Shown here: positions 8,730-17,732 of the stretch, piece by piece | Layout: each line of letters opens with the position of its first letter | Position numbering within the stretch: position 1 is the stretch's first letter | Source of the DNA: an uncultured Glaciecola sp. | GTDB taxonomy: Bacteria; Pseudomonadota; Gammaproteobacteria; Enterobacterales; Alteromonadaceae | NCBI RefSeq assembly: GCF_937770335.1 | Contig: NZ_CALJHY010000009.1 | Coordinates: 1-64,000, forward strand | Length of the DNA stretch: 64,000 nt | Direction of reading: 5' to 3' | Notes under the pieces: model-generated | The model's database searches: none | The model's input: only the letters and a program-made list of their open reading frames with translations | Told to the model about the DNA's origin: nothing | Program-made: the position numbers and the translations under genes

Positions 8730-10721
8730 TTAGTTTGCTTGCTCTTTTTTAGTGACTAAAGATTCTGCAAGAAATCGTTCAACTGCATCATAAACAGTCC
8801 TTATATCGTCGTCATAATAAAATATAGAATGACCAGTATCTTCAAGCGTAATAAATTCTACTGTCTTGTTATGTTTTTTCATCGCTTTTTCCATCATCTC
8901 AGCCTGTTCATAAGGCACAACGTCGTCTTTATCCCCATGAATAAGCAAAACGGGCACTTTAATGTTTTTGGCGAGTAGCGCAGGAGAACGTGCTTTCAAC
9001 ATATCGGCATCAACATCAGGATCACCAATGCTCTCTTTAATAAAATTGTGAAGTTCTTCGGATTCAAACTTATTTAAGTCAAACTCAACCTGCTCTGGCA
9101 AGTGCGTGACACCATTTATACTGACAACACACTGAAACATATCAGGGGTTTTGACTGCTCCCATAAGAGCTGCGTAGCCCCCGTAGGATGCACCTACAAT
9201 ACAAACTTTAGATGCGTCTACTAGGCCTTCCTTAATTAAGAAAGCCACGGCATCTTCAAGATCTTCTTGCATCTTACCACCCCACTCTTTATAACCAGAT
9301 TCTTCGAAGGCTTTGCCATATCCTGTAGACCCCCGAAAATTTGGCTTAATAACTATGTATCCGCGAGTAGCGATGAATTGGGTAAAATCATTATAATTGA
9401 GAGAGTTTCGGGATTGTGGTCCGCCATGAGGCATCACAACTAGAGGGAGAGCCTTAGAGCCATCAAAACTGGGTGGTGCATAAATATAGGCATTAATCAG
9501 CATCTTATCCCTTGCAAGATATTGGGCCTTAAAGCCAGACGCTAATTTTTCAGATGGTAGTGCTGAGTATGCGTAATTAAATTTTTTAATTTCATCATTT
9601 ACCAAATCATAGGTAAAATACGTAACCGGATTATTAGCCCCCCAAGACTTCACGATTGCATGGGTTTGATTAGTTGAAACACTGCTAAATGAAAAGTTTT
9701 CGCCTTTAAAATACGCTGATGCTTTTTCGTAGACCGCTTGTCTACTTTCATCAAAATAGTACGACCTATAAATATCCGTTAACGTTGTATAACCAATTAC
9801 CTCGTTATCCATGCCTTGCCTGATAACACTAACTATATCTGTCTTTGGTAAGCTAACGAATACTTCTTTTTTGTCATCTTTGAGTAAAATAAGCTCATGA
9901 AAACCGCTGTTCTCATTAAGCTTTCGATAGACAAGCTGACCGTCTTTAATGCCAACTAAATCCTTAAATTCAACTTTATTTTTATCTTCATCATCTTCAT
10001 CAAAATAAATTACATCCACGCTGCTCCATTCTTCTTGACCATTGTATTTAAAAATCTCAATGGTTTTAGCGACGGGTTTATAGTCATACTTGAAGAATAA
10101 ATTACCTGCTTTGTCGTTTACGTAAGCGACAGTAAACCTGCCTCCTGAGACTATTTTCTCAGACTCCCCCGAACTTACGTTGACCTTGAACAACGTCAAA
10201 CGCTCTCGACGATAAGCTGACATCAAAATATGTTCTGGATCATCAGGTAGAAAATGGGTAATTCTAGCTAAGTTCACATTACGCTTGACCGAACCCTCGT
10301 CGTTCATGAGCGCGATAGCGCCTTCCCCGTTGAGGTCAGCTGAAATAATTCGGCCAAACATGAAATAATCATCAATATCAAAGTCGTCTTTCGATTCTGA
10401 TTCACGCCTTACTTTCTTAGTGTTGTAGGGAACTAACAACTTGACCAAGATTCGATTATCATTTGCCCAAGTTACGTCATAAGGTCTAATGACGTTATCA
10501 CCGAACCGTGACACAACTTTGGCATTTTCGATATCAAAGATGACTACCGAACGTTGGTCCTCAAAATTCCATGTGCTCGCTACAAATTTTCCGTTGGGGG
10601 ACACTTTGGCTGTGAGCATATCGGGTGCAGCAAGAAAATCGTCAACCGTTAATTTTTGAGCATAAGCAGAGAGATGCAGAATAGGGAATAATACAATAAA
10701 TAGACTAGAAAATTTTGACAC
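8730..10721 (-). CDS. Secreted S9 family prolyl oligopeptidase-type serine peptidase
   Basis: Exported peptidase with an N-terminal seven-bladed propeller-like region (about 25-390) and a C-terminal alpha/beta hydrolase domain. The nucleophile is S512 in GASYGGYAAL, the acid lies in HGDKDDVVPY and H631 in DTGHSIFYY, so the triad is complete. The family cleaves peptides or acylaminoacyl-peptides. A signal peptide ending SAYA-Q is clear if the protein starts at GTG 10721, which has AAAAGGA five to six bases upstream; a TTG at 10742 is also open but fits worse. No operon partner. Probably used to digest imported or periplasmic peptides. Confidence 0.92.
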   Translation of the reverse strand: MSKFSSLFIVLFPILHLSAYAQKLTVDDFLAAPDMLTAKVSPNGKFVASTWNFEDQRSVVIFDIENAKVVSRFGDNVIRPYDVTWANDNRILVKLLVPYNTKKVRRESESKDDFDIDDYFMFGRIISADLNGEGAIALMNDEGSVKRNVNLARITHFLPDDPEHILMSAYRRERLTLFKVNVSSGESEKIVSGGRFTVAYVNDKAGNLFFKYDYKPVAKTIEIFKYNGQEEWSSVDVIYFDEDDEDKNKVEFKDLVGIKDGQLVYRKLNENSGFHELILLKDDKKEVFVSLPKTDIVSVIRQGMDNEVIGYTTLTDIYRSYYFDESRQAVYEKASAYFKGENFSFSSVSTNQTHAIVKSWGANNPVTYFTYDLVNDEIKKFNYAYSALPSEKLASGFKAQYLARDKMLINAYIYAPPSFDGSKALPLVVMPHGGPQSRNSLNYNDFTQFIATRGYIVIKPNFRGSTGYGKAFEESGYKEWGGKMQEDLEDAVAFLIKEGLVDASKVCIVGASYGGYAALMGAVKTPDMFQCVVSINGVTHLPEQVEFDLNKFESEELHNFIKESIGDPDVDADMLKARSPALLAKNIKVPVLLIHGDKDDVVPYEQAEMMEKAMKKHNKTVEFITLEDTGHSIFYYDDDIRTVYDAVERFLAESLVTKKEQAN

Positions 10722-10851
10722 GACAATCCTTTTCGATGGCAAGTTCTTCAGTGATTATAAACATAAACCTTGGTTTTGCAAAAAACAGCCGTTTGATTTT
10801 AACGGCTATCTGTTTGCGGTCTAATCGCTATCAGTGGAGCGGGTAGGCCAA

Positions 10852-11460
10852 TCAGTCAGCATATCCCCACGGCGCTTTTGGGGATTCAATAGGCTTAGTT
10901 AAGTCAAAATCAACTCGAAACTCTCTTCCCTCTCGCACCATTCTATAAGTGAATTTGTCAGGATAAATGAACATTTGCCATGTGTTGCCATTCGATTGGG
11001 GATTGCCGGCTTGGGCAAATAGTTCCTTTGAATACTGGTCTGCTGGAAACGACTGAGCCTGATCATAACCTGCATCAACCGTATGCCCACCATACATGGT
11101 TGATGCATCATCGCTGCCATCTTCATTTCTATGATCATGCTTTAAATTCAATCCGCTCCCCGTTTTGGTAATAATCCACGTACGCGAAGCATCGTTGCCA
11201 AGATGAAATGGAATTTGTAACTGCGTACCTGAACACTTTCTAACATGCATTACTAGTTTGCGCTCAAATGCGGGGCTTGGATCATTGTCAAATACAACTT
11301 TCCCCTCAAATGCCTTACCGCATAGAGCCGCAATGCTATTGAAAAAATTATCATGGGTCGGAATGGAAACTAAAGGAGCTGGCTTGATAACGGTCGCAGC
11401 TAATACAGGGAAGCTAAATGAAAAACTAAAAATAATGGCTATTACGGTGGCTGACTTCAT
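10852..11460 (-). CDS. Secreted protein of unknown function
   Basis: I do not recognise a named domain. The 202-residue product has a clear Sec signal peptide (hydrophobic residues 5-20, likely cut after VLA-A) and a soluble body with two cysteines (near 47 and 75, in IAALCGKAF and VRKCSGTQ) that could form a disulfide. A His/Asp-rich middle (NLKHDHRNEDGSDD) and a C-terminus rich in aromatic and charged residues follow. Similar orphan secreted proteins of about 190-200 residues occur in proteobacteria (recollection, not checked). It lies alone, 130 bp from the S9 peptidase gene on the same strand, with no shared reading signals. Confidence 0.75.
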   Translation of the reverse strand: MKSATVIAIIFSFSFSFPVLAATVIKPAPLVSIPTHDNFFNSIAALCGKAFEGKVVFDNDPSPAFERKLVMHVRKCSGTQLQIPFHLGNDASRTWIITKTGSGLNLKHDHRNEDGSDDASTMYGGHTVDAGYDQAQSFPADQYSKELFAQAGNPQSNGNTWQMFIYPDKFTYRMVREGREFRVDFDLTKPIESPKAPWGYAD

Positions 11461-11597
11461 AAAAATTGGTACCTAATTGTTGATGGTAGACCTTAGGTTA
11501 TTTCATCTTGGATCAAAAGCCCAGTATTGCTTTAGTTGAGAGCACAGTTCACTGAAAATGACTCGCTACAGTCAACTGTTTGAATTGCATAAAACGC

Positions 11598-11891
11598 TTA
11601 TGTTGGACTTCTTTCCTTTAATACTTCTCTCATTCGCTGTTGTACAACTTCGACTAACAGATCGGGTTGGAATTTAGAAATGAATCTATTGCAGCCTACT
11701 TTCTGGACCATCGCTTCATTAAAACTGCCGCTTAACGAGGTGTTCAAAGGAGGAACGGTAATCACTTCTCTAACTTTGAATACATTGAGCGCGAAGGTGT
11801 GCCGCGAACCCAATTTAAACAGCAGCAATTCTAGCCGGTTTTCAACCACCAACTGCGTGCGCTGGTCAACTGATGACATTAGATTAGACAT
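11598..11891 (-). pseudogene. cheV: cheV remnant: N-terminus of CheW domain joined to C-terminus of receiver domain
   Basis: The 97-residue frame starts like CheV: residues 20-49 (LELLLFKLGSRHTFALNVFK, then VREVITVPPL) are the beginning of its CheW-like coupling domain. It then jumps to NTSLSGSFNEAMVQKVGCNR followed by FISKFQPDLLVEVVQQRM, which is the last part of a CheV receiver domain. Roughly 200 residues of the usual about 310 are missing, including the phospho-acceptor aspartate, and the frame is kept across the join near 11745. A ribosome site (AGAGAGTG) still precedes the ATG. It is probably a decaying pseudogene; a translated mini-protein is possible but has no complete domain. Confidence 0.8.
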
Positions 11892-12023
11892 AACACTCTC
11901 TAGAATACGTAAGGTACAGAAGACTAAACATCTTATTACTATTAACGTTTATCGCCCGATAAAGCGCATTTATGACTTCTTTTCAAGCATAGTTAAAGAA
12001 CAGACTTATTGCTTATGTTTACG

Positions 12024-13508
12024 CTAGGTTAGCGTGCGCGCGTTTCGGTAGGCTCCGATGCTAGGTATTAACGCAATCAAGAATGTAGCTGCTAGCACAG
12101 TAACTAAAACCAACAGAGTGTGTATTGAAAGAATATTTGGACTTAACGATAAGCCATACTCCGCCAGTAACCAGTCATTACTCAAAAAAATTAAGCTCAC
12201 AACCGTCACCACTCCGACAATGCAGGCAGCTAATGCTATGCTGAGCGCCTCCAATTGCAACAACCAGAATACAAAGCTAGGTTTTGCCCCCATGATCCTT
12301 AACACGTTAATTTCAGCCTTACGCTCCCGCAGAGAGGCTAGTAACATCGTACTTAAACCCAACAGAGTGGCAATCAATACTGCGGCTGAAATAATACGCA
12401 AGACGTTTTCAATCGCACCTACCAAACGCCAAAGCTCGCCTAAGGCAACGCCTGGGATGATAGCTGAGAGCGGTTCCAGTTTATCCTGATTTACTTGCCG
12501 TTGGACTTGCAGCACCGCGATGCGTGATTTGAGACCGAGCATAAAGGCCGAGACTTGGGTAGGTTGCATGATCTCGTATTCGAGCAAATCGTGGCTGACT
12601 TGACTCGACAGATCCGCTAACCCGGATTGCTTATCTGAATCAATACTATGGTTATGTTCTTGTTCTTGTTCTTGTTCTTGCTCTTGCTCTTGCTCTTGCT
12701 CTTGCTCTTGCTCTTGCTCTTGCTCTTGCTCTTGCTCTTGCTCATCATGATTATTTTCAGCTTGTGTAGACTTTTTTAAACTAATTTGAGAAACGTTTCG
12801 TTTAGATAAGCTTCTTTGGGGTTGGGTATGAATTGACTCTATCGCATTCAAGCCGACATGTACGCCTTGATCGACTGGTGTGCCCGTAAACCCCAAAATA
12901 CCAACAACGGTGAATGGATGATCCGCATGATGGCTAAAGCTAACTTTACCTACACCATGAGAGATGATGATTTGATCACCCACTTTATAATTCAATTGCT
13001 TGGCTGCGTCCGCACCTAAAACAACATCGAAGTGATTAATTATCGACGCGGATTTTTGATTATTATTCACGGCTTTATTTACCATAGCATTGGTAAAACG
13101 TCCGCCAGCTTCAAAGCTCAATTGACGCTTGTCGCCATAGCGGTAGTGCTCAAAATACGCGTTGGTCGTGCCAATGACGGCGAAACCTTTATGCGAATCA
13201 CCGAGTGAGAGCGGGATCGACCACTCCACCTGTGGATTCGAAACAATACGCTGATAGCTTTCCCAACTCACCGAATTAGCATTGGCCCCCACCCTAAATA
13301 CTGAACTGAGCAATAAATTGATTTGCCCTGTTCGAGCGCCAACAATTAAGTCAACACCAGAGACCGTCCGGTAAAAGCTACTTTTCGCTTCTTTGCGAAT
13401 ATGTTCGATGGACACTAACAAAGAAACGCTGACTAACAAGGCTAGAAACGTCAACAGTACCGACACTTTTCTGTGCAATAGACTCTGTTTGGCGACGCTA
13501 AAGATCAT
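12024..13508 (-). CDS. FtsX/MacB-like ABC transporter permease with Glu-Gln repeat insert
   Basis: A 494-residue inner-membrane protein: one N-terminal helix (about 15-35), a long periplasmic region, and three C-terminal helices of the FtsX core (about 365-390, 415-440, 460-485), the MacB/LolCE topology in which transport acts on periplasmic or membrane-extracted substrates. Inside the periplasmic region, around residues 256-285, is an (EQ)14 run flanked by His/Asp-rich segments (ENNHDEQ and EHNHSID). It overlaps the ATPase gene by 4 bp (ATGA), so the two form one transporter. Permeases of this type with His-rich loops occur in Vibrio zinc-linked (Zrg-like) loci, so a metal role is possible; that is inference. 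Confidence 0.88.
   Translation of the reverse strand: MIFSVAKQSLLHRKVSVLLTFLALLVSVSLLVSIEHIRKEAKSSFYRTVSGVDLIVGARTGQINLLLSSVFRVGANANSVSWESYQRIVSNPQVEWSIPLSLGDSHKGFAVIGTTNAYFEHYRYGDKRQLSFEAGGRFTNAMVNKAVNNNQKSASIINHFDVVLGADAAKQLNYKVGDQIIISHGVGKVSFSHHADHPFTVVGILGFTGTPVDQGVHVGLNAIESIHTQPQRSLSKRNVSQISLKKSTQAENNHDEQEQEQEQEQEQEQEQEQEQEQEQEQEQEHNHSIDSDKQSGLADLSSQVSHDLLEYEIMQPTQVSAFMLGLKSRIAVLQVQRQVNQDKLEPLSAIIPGVALGELWRLVGAIENVLRIISAAVLIATLLGLSTMLLASLRERKAEINVLRIMGAKPSFVFWLLQLEALSIALAACIVGVVTVVSLIFLSNDWLLAEYGLSLSPNILSIHTLLVLVTVLAATFLIALIPSIGAYRNARTLT
12656..12743. repeat. Hexanucleotide tandem repeat (about 14 units) coding poly(Glu-Gln)
   Basis: On the plus strand the unit is GCTCTT (ten copies), preceded by four GTTCTT variants; on the coding strand this reads as alternating Glu-Gln codons. 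Units of 6 bp keep the reading frame, so slippage would change the length of the periplasmic loop without breaking the permease. The diverged GTTCTT copies lie at one end, as in repeats growing from the other end. Confidence 0.95.
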
Positions 13509-14275
13509 TCTTTGCTATCCAGTTGATTTACGAAAGCGGGGCTACCGTTGATATCAGTTAATGATTCAACTCGATTGAAATGACTAGCTAATGACTGGTC
13601 ATGGCTGACAAATATAAGTGCGGCATTTGAACTTGTTGCAGTTTCAATAAGCACATTCATAAAGGCACCTTTAGCTGATGCGTCGAGGGCCGATGTCGGT
13701 TCATCAACAATCAACACATCCGGCTTATTAATTAGTGCTCGAGCTATGGCAACTCGTTGTTGTTGTCCAACGCTCAATTCACCGGCTTTTTGCTGCATGC
13801 AATCAATGGGTAATTGTAACGCTTGCAACATCGAGACGATGCGTTCTTGCTTTGTCTCCTTTTTTGTATAAGTGCTCTCTTGCTCAGCGCTGTTGTTTGC
13901 AAAATGCATTGCTAAGCGAATATTATCGAGCACACTCAAATACGGAATTAGATTAAATTGCTGAAAAACGACACCAATATGTTGAGCTCTGAAGCGGTCT
14001 CTTTTGCTCGGTTTTAGGGCTGTAATATCTGTATTTAATATATTAACCGTGCCTTGCTGCGGTGCTAAAATACCTGAAAGCAAATTTAACAGCGTACTTT
14101 TACCGCACCCAGATGGGCCGTATAAGAATACGTGTTCTGATTTATTTAAATGCCATTTTTTAATATCAATAATAGGCTTGCCGCGAACGTAGGAGAAAGT
14201 AAGAGATTCGACAAGCACAGCAGGCGCTAGTGCAGTCGAAGCGTCCTTATCAGCTTCACCTAATAAATCGCTCAA
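13505..14275 (-). CDS. ABC transporter ATP-binding protein (MacB/LolD class)
   Basis: A 256-residue ATPase with Walker A GPSGCGKSTLL (about residue 54), Q-loop in VVFQQFNLIPYLSVLDNIRL, signature LSVGQQQRVAIARAL, Walker B VLIVDEPTSALD and H-loop VSHD. The sequence is of the LolD/MacB/FtsE class that works with FtsX-type permeases, and the partner permease overlaps its 3' end by 4 bp. Its own start overlaps the stop of the DyP peroxidase gene by 4 bp, so translation of the three is coupled. It energises the transporter at the cytoplasmic face; the substrate is unknown. Confidence 0.94.
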   Translation of the reverse strand: MSDLLGEADKDASTALAPAVLVESLTFSYVRGKPIIDIKKWHLNKSEHVFLYGPSGCGKSTLLNLLSGILAPQQGTVNILNTDITALKPSKRDRFRAQHIGVVFQQFNLIPYLSVLDNIRLAMHFANNSAEQESTYTKKETKQERIVSMLQALQLPIDCMQQKAGELSVGQQQRVAIARALINKPDVLIVDEPTSALDASAKGAFMNVLIETATSSNAALIFVSHDQSLASHFNRVESLTDINGSPAFVNQLDSKE

Positions 14276-15213
14276 AAAGGAACATTCCCATCGTCGTATT
14301 CTTTTGCATGACGTTTAATGAATTGGATTGAAGGTGCAAAGAAAGCGGCTCCGGTTTCAGCGTTTGAATAATCGAGAAGGCGATCATAATGGCCCATCTC
14401 ATCTCCAAAAATACGGCTGTGCAACATGTCCCTAAATGACTTACTGCTATTTGAACAGCTAATAAAGAATAGGCCCTGCACTAACATGTCACCATACGGC
14501 ATACTTTGCTTTAATAAACTAGGATATTCGCCATTAGGGCCGGTTAATTTAGTACGAAAACTATGCGATGAGCGGCCGCTGTCGACTAAAGGTAAATTAT
14601 GCTCTTTTGTTTTACCCATTACGCCTTCTTGTCTGCGCAATGAGAGTGAATTCCATCGATTCATATCATGGCGATAGCGCTGAATGTGCAGGTAACTGCC
14701 ACCTTTGTACTCAGGATCCGTATCGCCAACTACCGCAATATCAAACTTTTTCATCCCTCTTGGGTTGTCTTCACCATCCAGAAAACCGGTTAAATCTCTG
14801 CCATCAAGATACCGAAAAGCACTAACCTGTTCCACGAGTTCCACATGTACACGAAGTAAATCGAGCACTTCAATACCCACAGCGTGGCAGATATCTAGGC
14901 GGTCGGCTCTAATTTGAATAAATAAGTCACAAGGGAGCACTGGTGCACAACGATCGTCGCTTTGCATGTCGGGGAATCCGGCGAGTTCTTGGGGTGAACT
15001 GTGGGGATATATTTCAGACCAGAAACTTGAGCCTATGGCAATGACACCAGACACCATTGCCTCATAGTGTTCATCATCAAAATGCTCAAATAAATCAAGC
15101 AAGCGAGACAACTTCTCACGCATTGCTGGAAAGTCATCGTCGACAACGTTAAACAGCAAATATTGAGCATGCAAATTTGGCTCTGCGCAAATACCCTTTT
15201 GCGGTTGACTCAT
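14272..15213 (-). CDS. Dye-decolorizing (DyP-type) heme peroxidase
   Basis: The 313-residue protein has the DyP ferredoxin-like fold signatures: the GxxDG motif as GFLDGEDNPRG with the catalytic aspartate at D146, the RYRHDMNRWNSL segment, and a late heme-pocket Arg/Phe region (HSFRTKLTG). No signal peptide is visible, so it is cytoplasmic, like the YfeX-type bacterial DyPs. Such enzymes use H2O2 to oxidise dyes, porphyrinogens or unknown physiological substrates. It begins 3 bp after ggt ends and overlaps the ABC ATPase gene by 4 bp. A cytoplasmic peroxidase embedded in a transport operon suggests heme, porphyrin or redox handling; this is inference. Confidence 0.93.
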   Translation of the reverse strand: MSQPQKGICAEPNLHAQYLLFNVVDDDFPAMREKLSRLLDLFEHFDDEHYEAMVSGVIAIGSSFWSEIYPHSSPQELAGFPDMQSDDRCAPVLPCDLFIQIRADRLDICHAVGIEVLDLLRVHVELVEQVSAFRYLDGRDLTGFLDGEDNPRGMKKFDIAVVGDTDPEYKGGSYLHIQRYRHDMNRWNSLSLRRQEGVMGKTKEHNLPLVDSGRSSHSFRTKLTGPNGEYPSLLKQSMPYGDMLVQGLFFISCSNSSKSFRDMLHSRIFGDEMGHYDRLLDYSNAETGAAFFAPSIQFIKRHAKEYDDGNVPF

Positions 15214-15216
15214 TAA

Positions 15217-16923
15217 TTAATATCCTGCGGCTTGACCGTCTTTTCTAGTTTCAGAAGCACCATAGTACACTTTGTTTTTATCGTCTAGCATGATTGCTTG
15301 ATAACCGCCGAAAGCGCCCGATACGTCTTTTATCGTATGCCCTTTTTCAAGTAAATCGCGACGCGTCTTCGCTGAAAAACCAGATTCTAAGCTAATATAT
15401 CCACCGTCGGTCATAATATCTCCCTCGGGTGAGCTAGAGCCAGTATGCAGTATCCGCGGTGCATCACCCGCTTCTTGTAAATTCATACCAAAATCAATCA
15501 TATTGATAATAATTTGAGCATGCATTTGTGGTTGCGTTCCACCACCCATGACACCGAAGCTCATGAGTGGTTTGTTATTACGAGTTACAAAAGCAGGAAT
15601 AATTGTATGAAACGGACGCTTACCCGGTTCTAAAGAATTAAAATGGTCTTTATCAAGCGAGAACATTTCACCGCGATTCTGCAAAACAAACCCTAGATCG
15701 GTTGGGATCATGCCTGATCCCATGCCTCGGTAATTACTTTGAATTAGTGACACCATATTGCCTTCACTGTCAGCAACGGTGAGATAAATGGTATCGCCAT
15801 CATGTTTGCCAGCATCCACCCGCTTTGCGGATACATCAGGAGCAATCAGCTTTTGGCGTTTTTCCGCATATTCCTTGGAAATAAGCCAATCGACCGGAAT
15901 CTGATTAAAGTCAGGGTCAGCATAAAACTTAGCTCTGTCTTCAAATGCGAGTTTTTTGGCTTCAACAAAAGTATGTACAAACTCAGCACTATCTCGTCCC
16001 ATACTTTCAATGTCGTATAACTCCAATACGTTGAGGATTTGCAAAGCTGCAATACCTTGACCATTGGGCGGTAATTCCCACACGTCATAACCACGGTAAT
16101 TGGTCGATACAGGCTCAACCCAATCTGATGTGTGTGACGCCATATCTTGATAACTAAGCAATCCATTTTGGCTTTGCATGAACCCGCTGATGGTGCGCGC
16201 GATATCCCCTTTGTAAAATGCATCGCGCCCGCCAGTTGCTAATTTTTCGTAAGTAGCAGCAAGATTTGGATTCTTGAAAATTTGACCTTTCTTTGGCGTT
16301 TTTCCATTAATGGTAAAGGTTTCCTCGAAACCTGGATAATGCCCGATCCGTTTTTGATTCATTTCAAAATAGTAAGCAATGACTTCTGATACGGGAAACC
16401 CGTTGCGCGCATACCTGATTGAGGGAGCAAGTAGTTCTTGCATCGGCTTTGAGCCAAATCGCTCACTTAACATGAACCAACCATCAACCGCGCCAGGCAC
16501 AGAAACGGGTAATGGGCCAAAAGCTGGGATTTTATCTAAACCCTGCTGAGCAAAATAGTCACGAGTAAGCCCTTTTGGTGATCGTCCTGATGCATTTAAC
16601 CCATACAACTTTTGCGATTTGGCTTCCCAAACAATAGCAAATAAGTCGCCGCCTATTCCGCTACCTGTGGGTTCAACTAAACCTAACATCGCATTTGCCG
16701 CTATGGCTGCATCAATAGCATTACCGCCACTTTTTAATATATCCAAGGCGACTTGAGTAGCCAATGGTTGACTGGTTGCAGCCATACCATTTTGTGCAAT
16801 TACTTCTGAACGACTCGCAAACGTTTCGCCTGTTATGCGGTCATATGCACTAGCATGGCCGGCAGGCAACGTTATTGAAATACTAGAAAACAGAACAAGG
16901 GTTGATTTGATCGACTTAAGCAT
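15217..16923 (-). CDS. ggt: Gamma-glutamyltransferase
   Basis: A periplasmic N-terminal-nucleophile hydrolase that removes or transfers the gamma-glutamyl group of glutathione and related peptides. A signal peptide (cut near AGHASA) is followed by the large subunit; autocleavage should occur before T378 in the segment GDTIYLTVAD, producing the catalytic small subunit, and the late MGGGTQPQMHAQ glycine loop is the oxyanion region. Length 568 is normal. It is the first gene of a four-gene set (ggt, DyP, ABC ATPase, permease) with a 3-bp gap and two 4-bp overlaps. AAGAGTG precedes the ATG. Confidence 0.95.
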   Translation of the reverse strand: MLKSIKSTLVLFSSISITLPAGHASAYDRITGETFASRSEVIAQNGMAATSQPLATQVALDILKSGGNAIDAAIAANAMLGLVEPTGSGIGGDLFAIVWEAKSQKLYGLNASGRSPKGLTRDYFAQQGLDKIPAFGPLPVSVPGAVDGWFMLSERFGSKPMQELLAPSIRYARNGFPVSEVIAYYFEMNQKRIGHYPGFEETFTINGKTPKKGQIFKNPNLAATYEKLATGGRDAFYKGDIARTISGFMQSQNGLLSYQDMASHTSDWVEPVSTNYRGYDVWELPPNGQGIAALQILNVLELYDIESMGRDSAEFVHTFVEAKKLAFEDRAKFYADPDFNQIPVDWLISKEYAEKRQKLIAPDVSAKRVDAGKHDGDTIYLTVADSEGNMVSLIQSNYRGMGSGMIPTDLGFVLQNRGEMFSLDKDHFNSLEPGKRPFHTIIPAFVTRNNKPLMSFGVMGGGTQPQMHAQIIINMIDFGMNLQEAGDAPRILHTGSSSPEGDIMTDGGYISLESGFSAKTRRDLLEKGHTIKDVSGAFGGYQAIMLDDKNKVYYGASETRKDGQAAGY

Positions 16924-17079
16924 ACTGCACTCTTTATGGTTAATTTTAATTATAAAAAAATCTTATGCTGACAGTGTAACGCTGATTTGCGCTGAGTGCG
17001 AAAAGGAATTTATAGCTCTCTGCAACAAATCCTATAAATATTTGTCTATTAGACTACTCCATTTAATCGAGCTGTCACT

Positions 17080-17565
17080 TTGCTTTCACGAGTTAGTATT
17101 TCAATTTTATTTGTTTCGTCCTTTTTTCTATCTGCATGCTCAAGTATGCCTAGCAAAGATATGCGTGAGAACGCTCAATTTACCAAAGAAATCCTGAGCG
17201 ATGGGTCTAAACAATTTTTGCTTTCAATATCCCATCGACCAGAATTTAAAGGCAAACTTAATCACCAAGCTGAACGCGAACACAGGGATGTCCCCATAGA
17301 TCGCGAACGAGGCAGAGAGCCGCAAGGTGGTAGCGACCGAAGAGGCAAAGCAAAGTCCTATCAAACAGATTCTGCTTCTGTATCAGGCCTGAATAGAAAC
17401 AAACGAAAGATGGTCATTTATTTGGTCGAAAGTAAACTTGCAGAATCGGGCTATTGTAGAAAAGGTTACTTTGAATTGGCATACTCGCAATTATTACAAG
17501 AAACCGAATTCAAAGGAGAGTGCCAAGAAAGTGCATCAGCTGAAGATACAAAGCGCTGGGGCTAA
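17080..17565 (+). CDS. Small putative lipoprotein, function unknown
   Basis: The 161-residue product begins with a lipoprotein signal (MLSRVSISILFVSSFFLSAC, lipobox LSAC with Cys at 20). The mature part is strongly charged: a low-complexity Arg/Glu/Gly stretch (DRERGREPQGGSDRRGK, about 94-110) and a conserved-looking C-terminal third with two cysteines (SGYCRKGYFEL, FKGECQES). The start is TTG, since no ATG or GTG lies before the signal sequence, which makes translation probably weak. It is divergent from ggt, 156 bp away. I do not recognise the family; the lipobox is the main reason to call it real. Confidence 0.7.
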   Translation: MLSRVSISILFVSSFFLSACSSMPSKDMRENAQFTKEILSDGSKQFLLSISHRPEFKGKLNHQAEREHRDVPIDRERGREPQGGSDRRGKAKSYQTDSASVSGLNRNKRKMVIYLVESKLAESGYCRKGYFELAYSQLLQETEFKGECQESASAEDTKRWG

Positions 17566-17732
17566 TATAATTTATAATGCTTGGTAAAGCTCACTGCGAC
17601 TGTCCAGTTTGCAAGCGTGCAACGAAGTTTAGCGGCTTAGTCAAAAAACGCCTCAACATCACTTGGCATTAACTTGTTAAGCTATACAATACCCACCCAA
17701 CAAAAAATTAAATAGCAGTTTTGGAGAACTCG

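Noticed and set aside
12058-12489. 143-codon frame antisense to the permease gene
   Set aside because: It is on the opposite strand of a clear coding sequence and has no start signal or domain.
12024-16923. A complete zinc-uptake (Zrg-like) locus
   Set aside because: Only the permease and ATPase recall it; the DUF2796-type periplasmic binding protein and other members are missing, and DyP and ggt are in their place.
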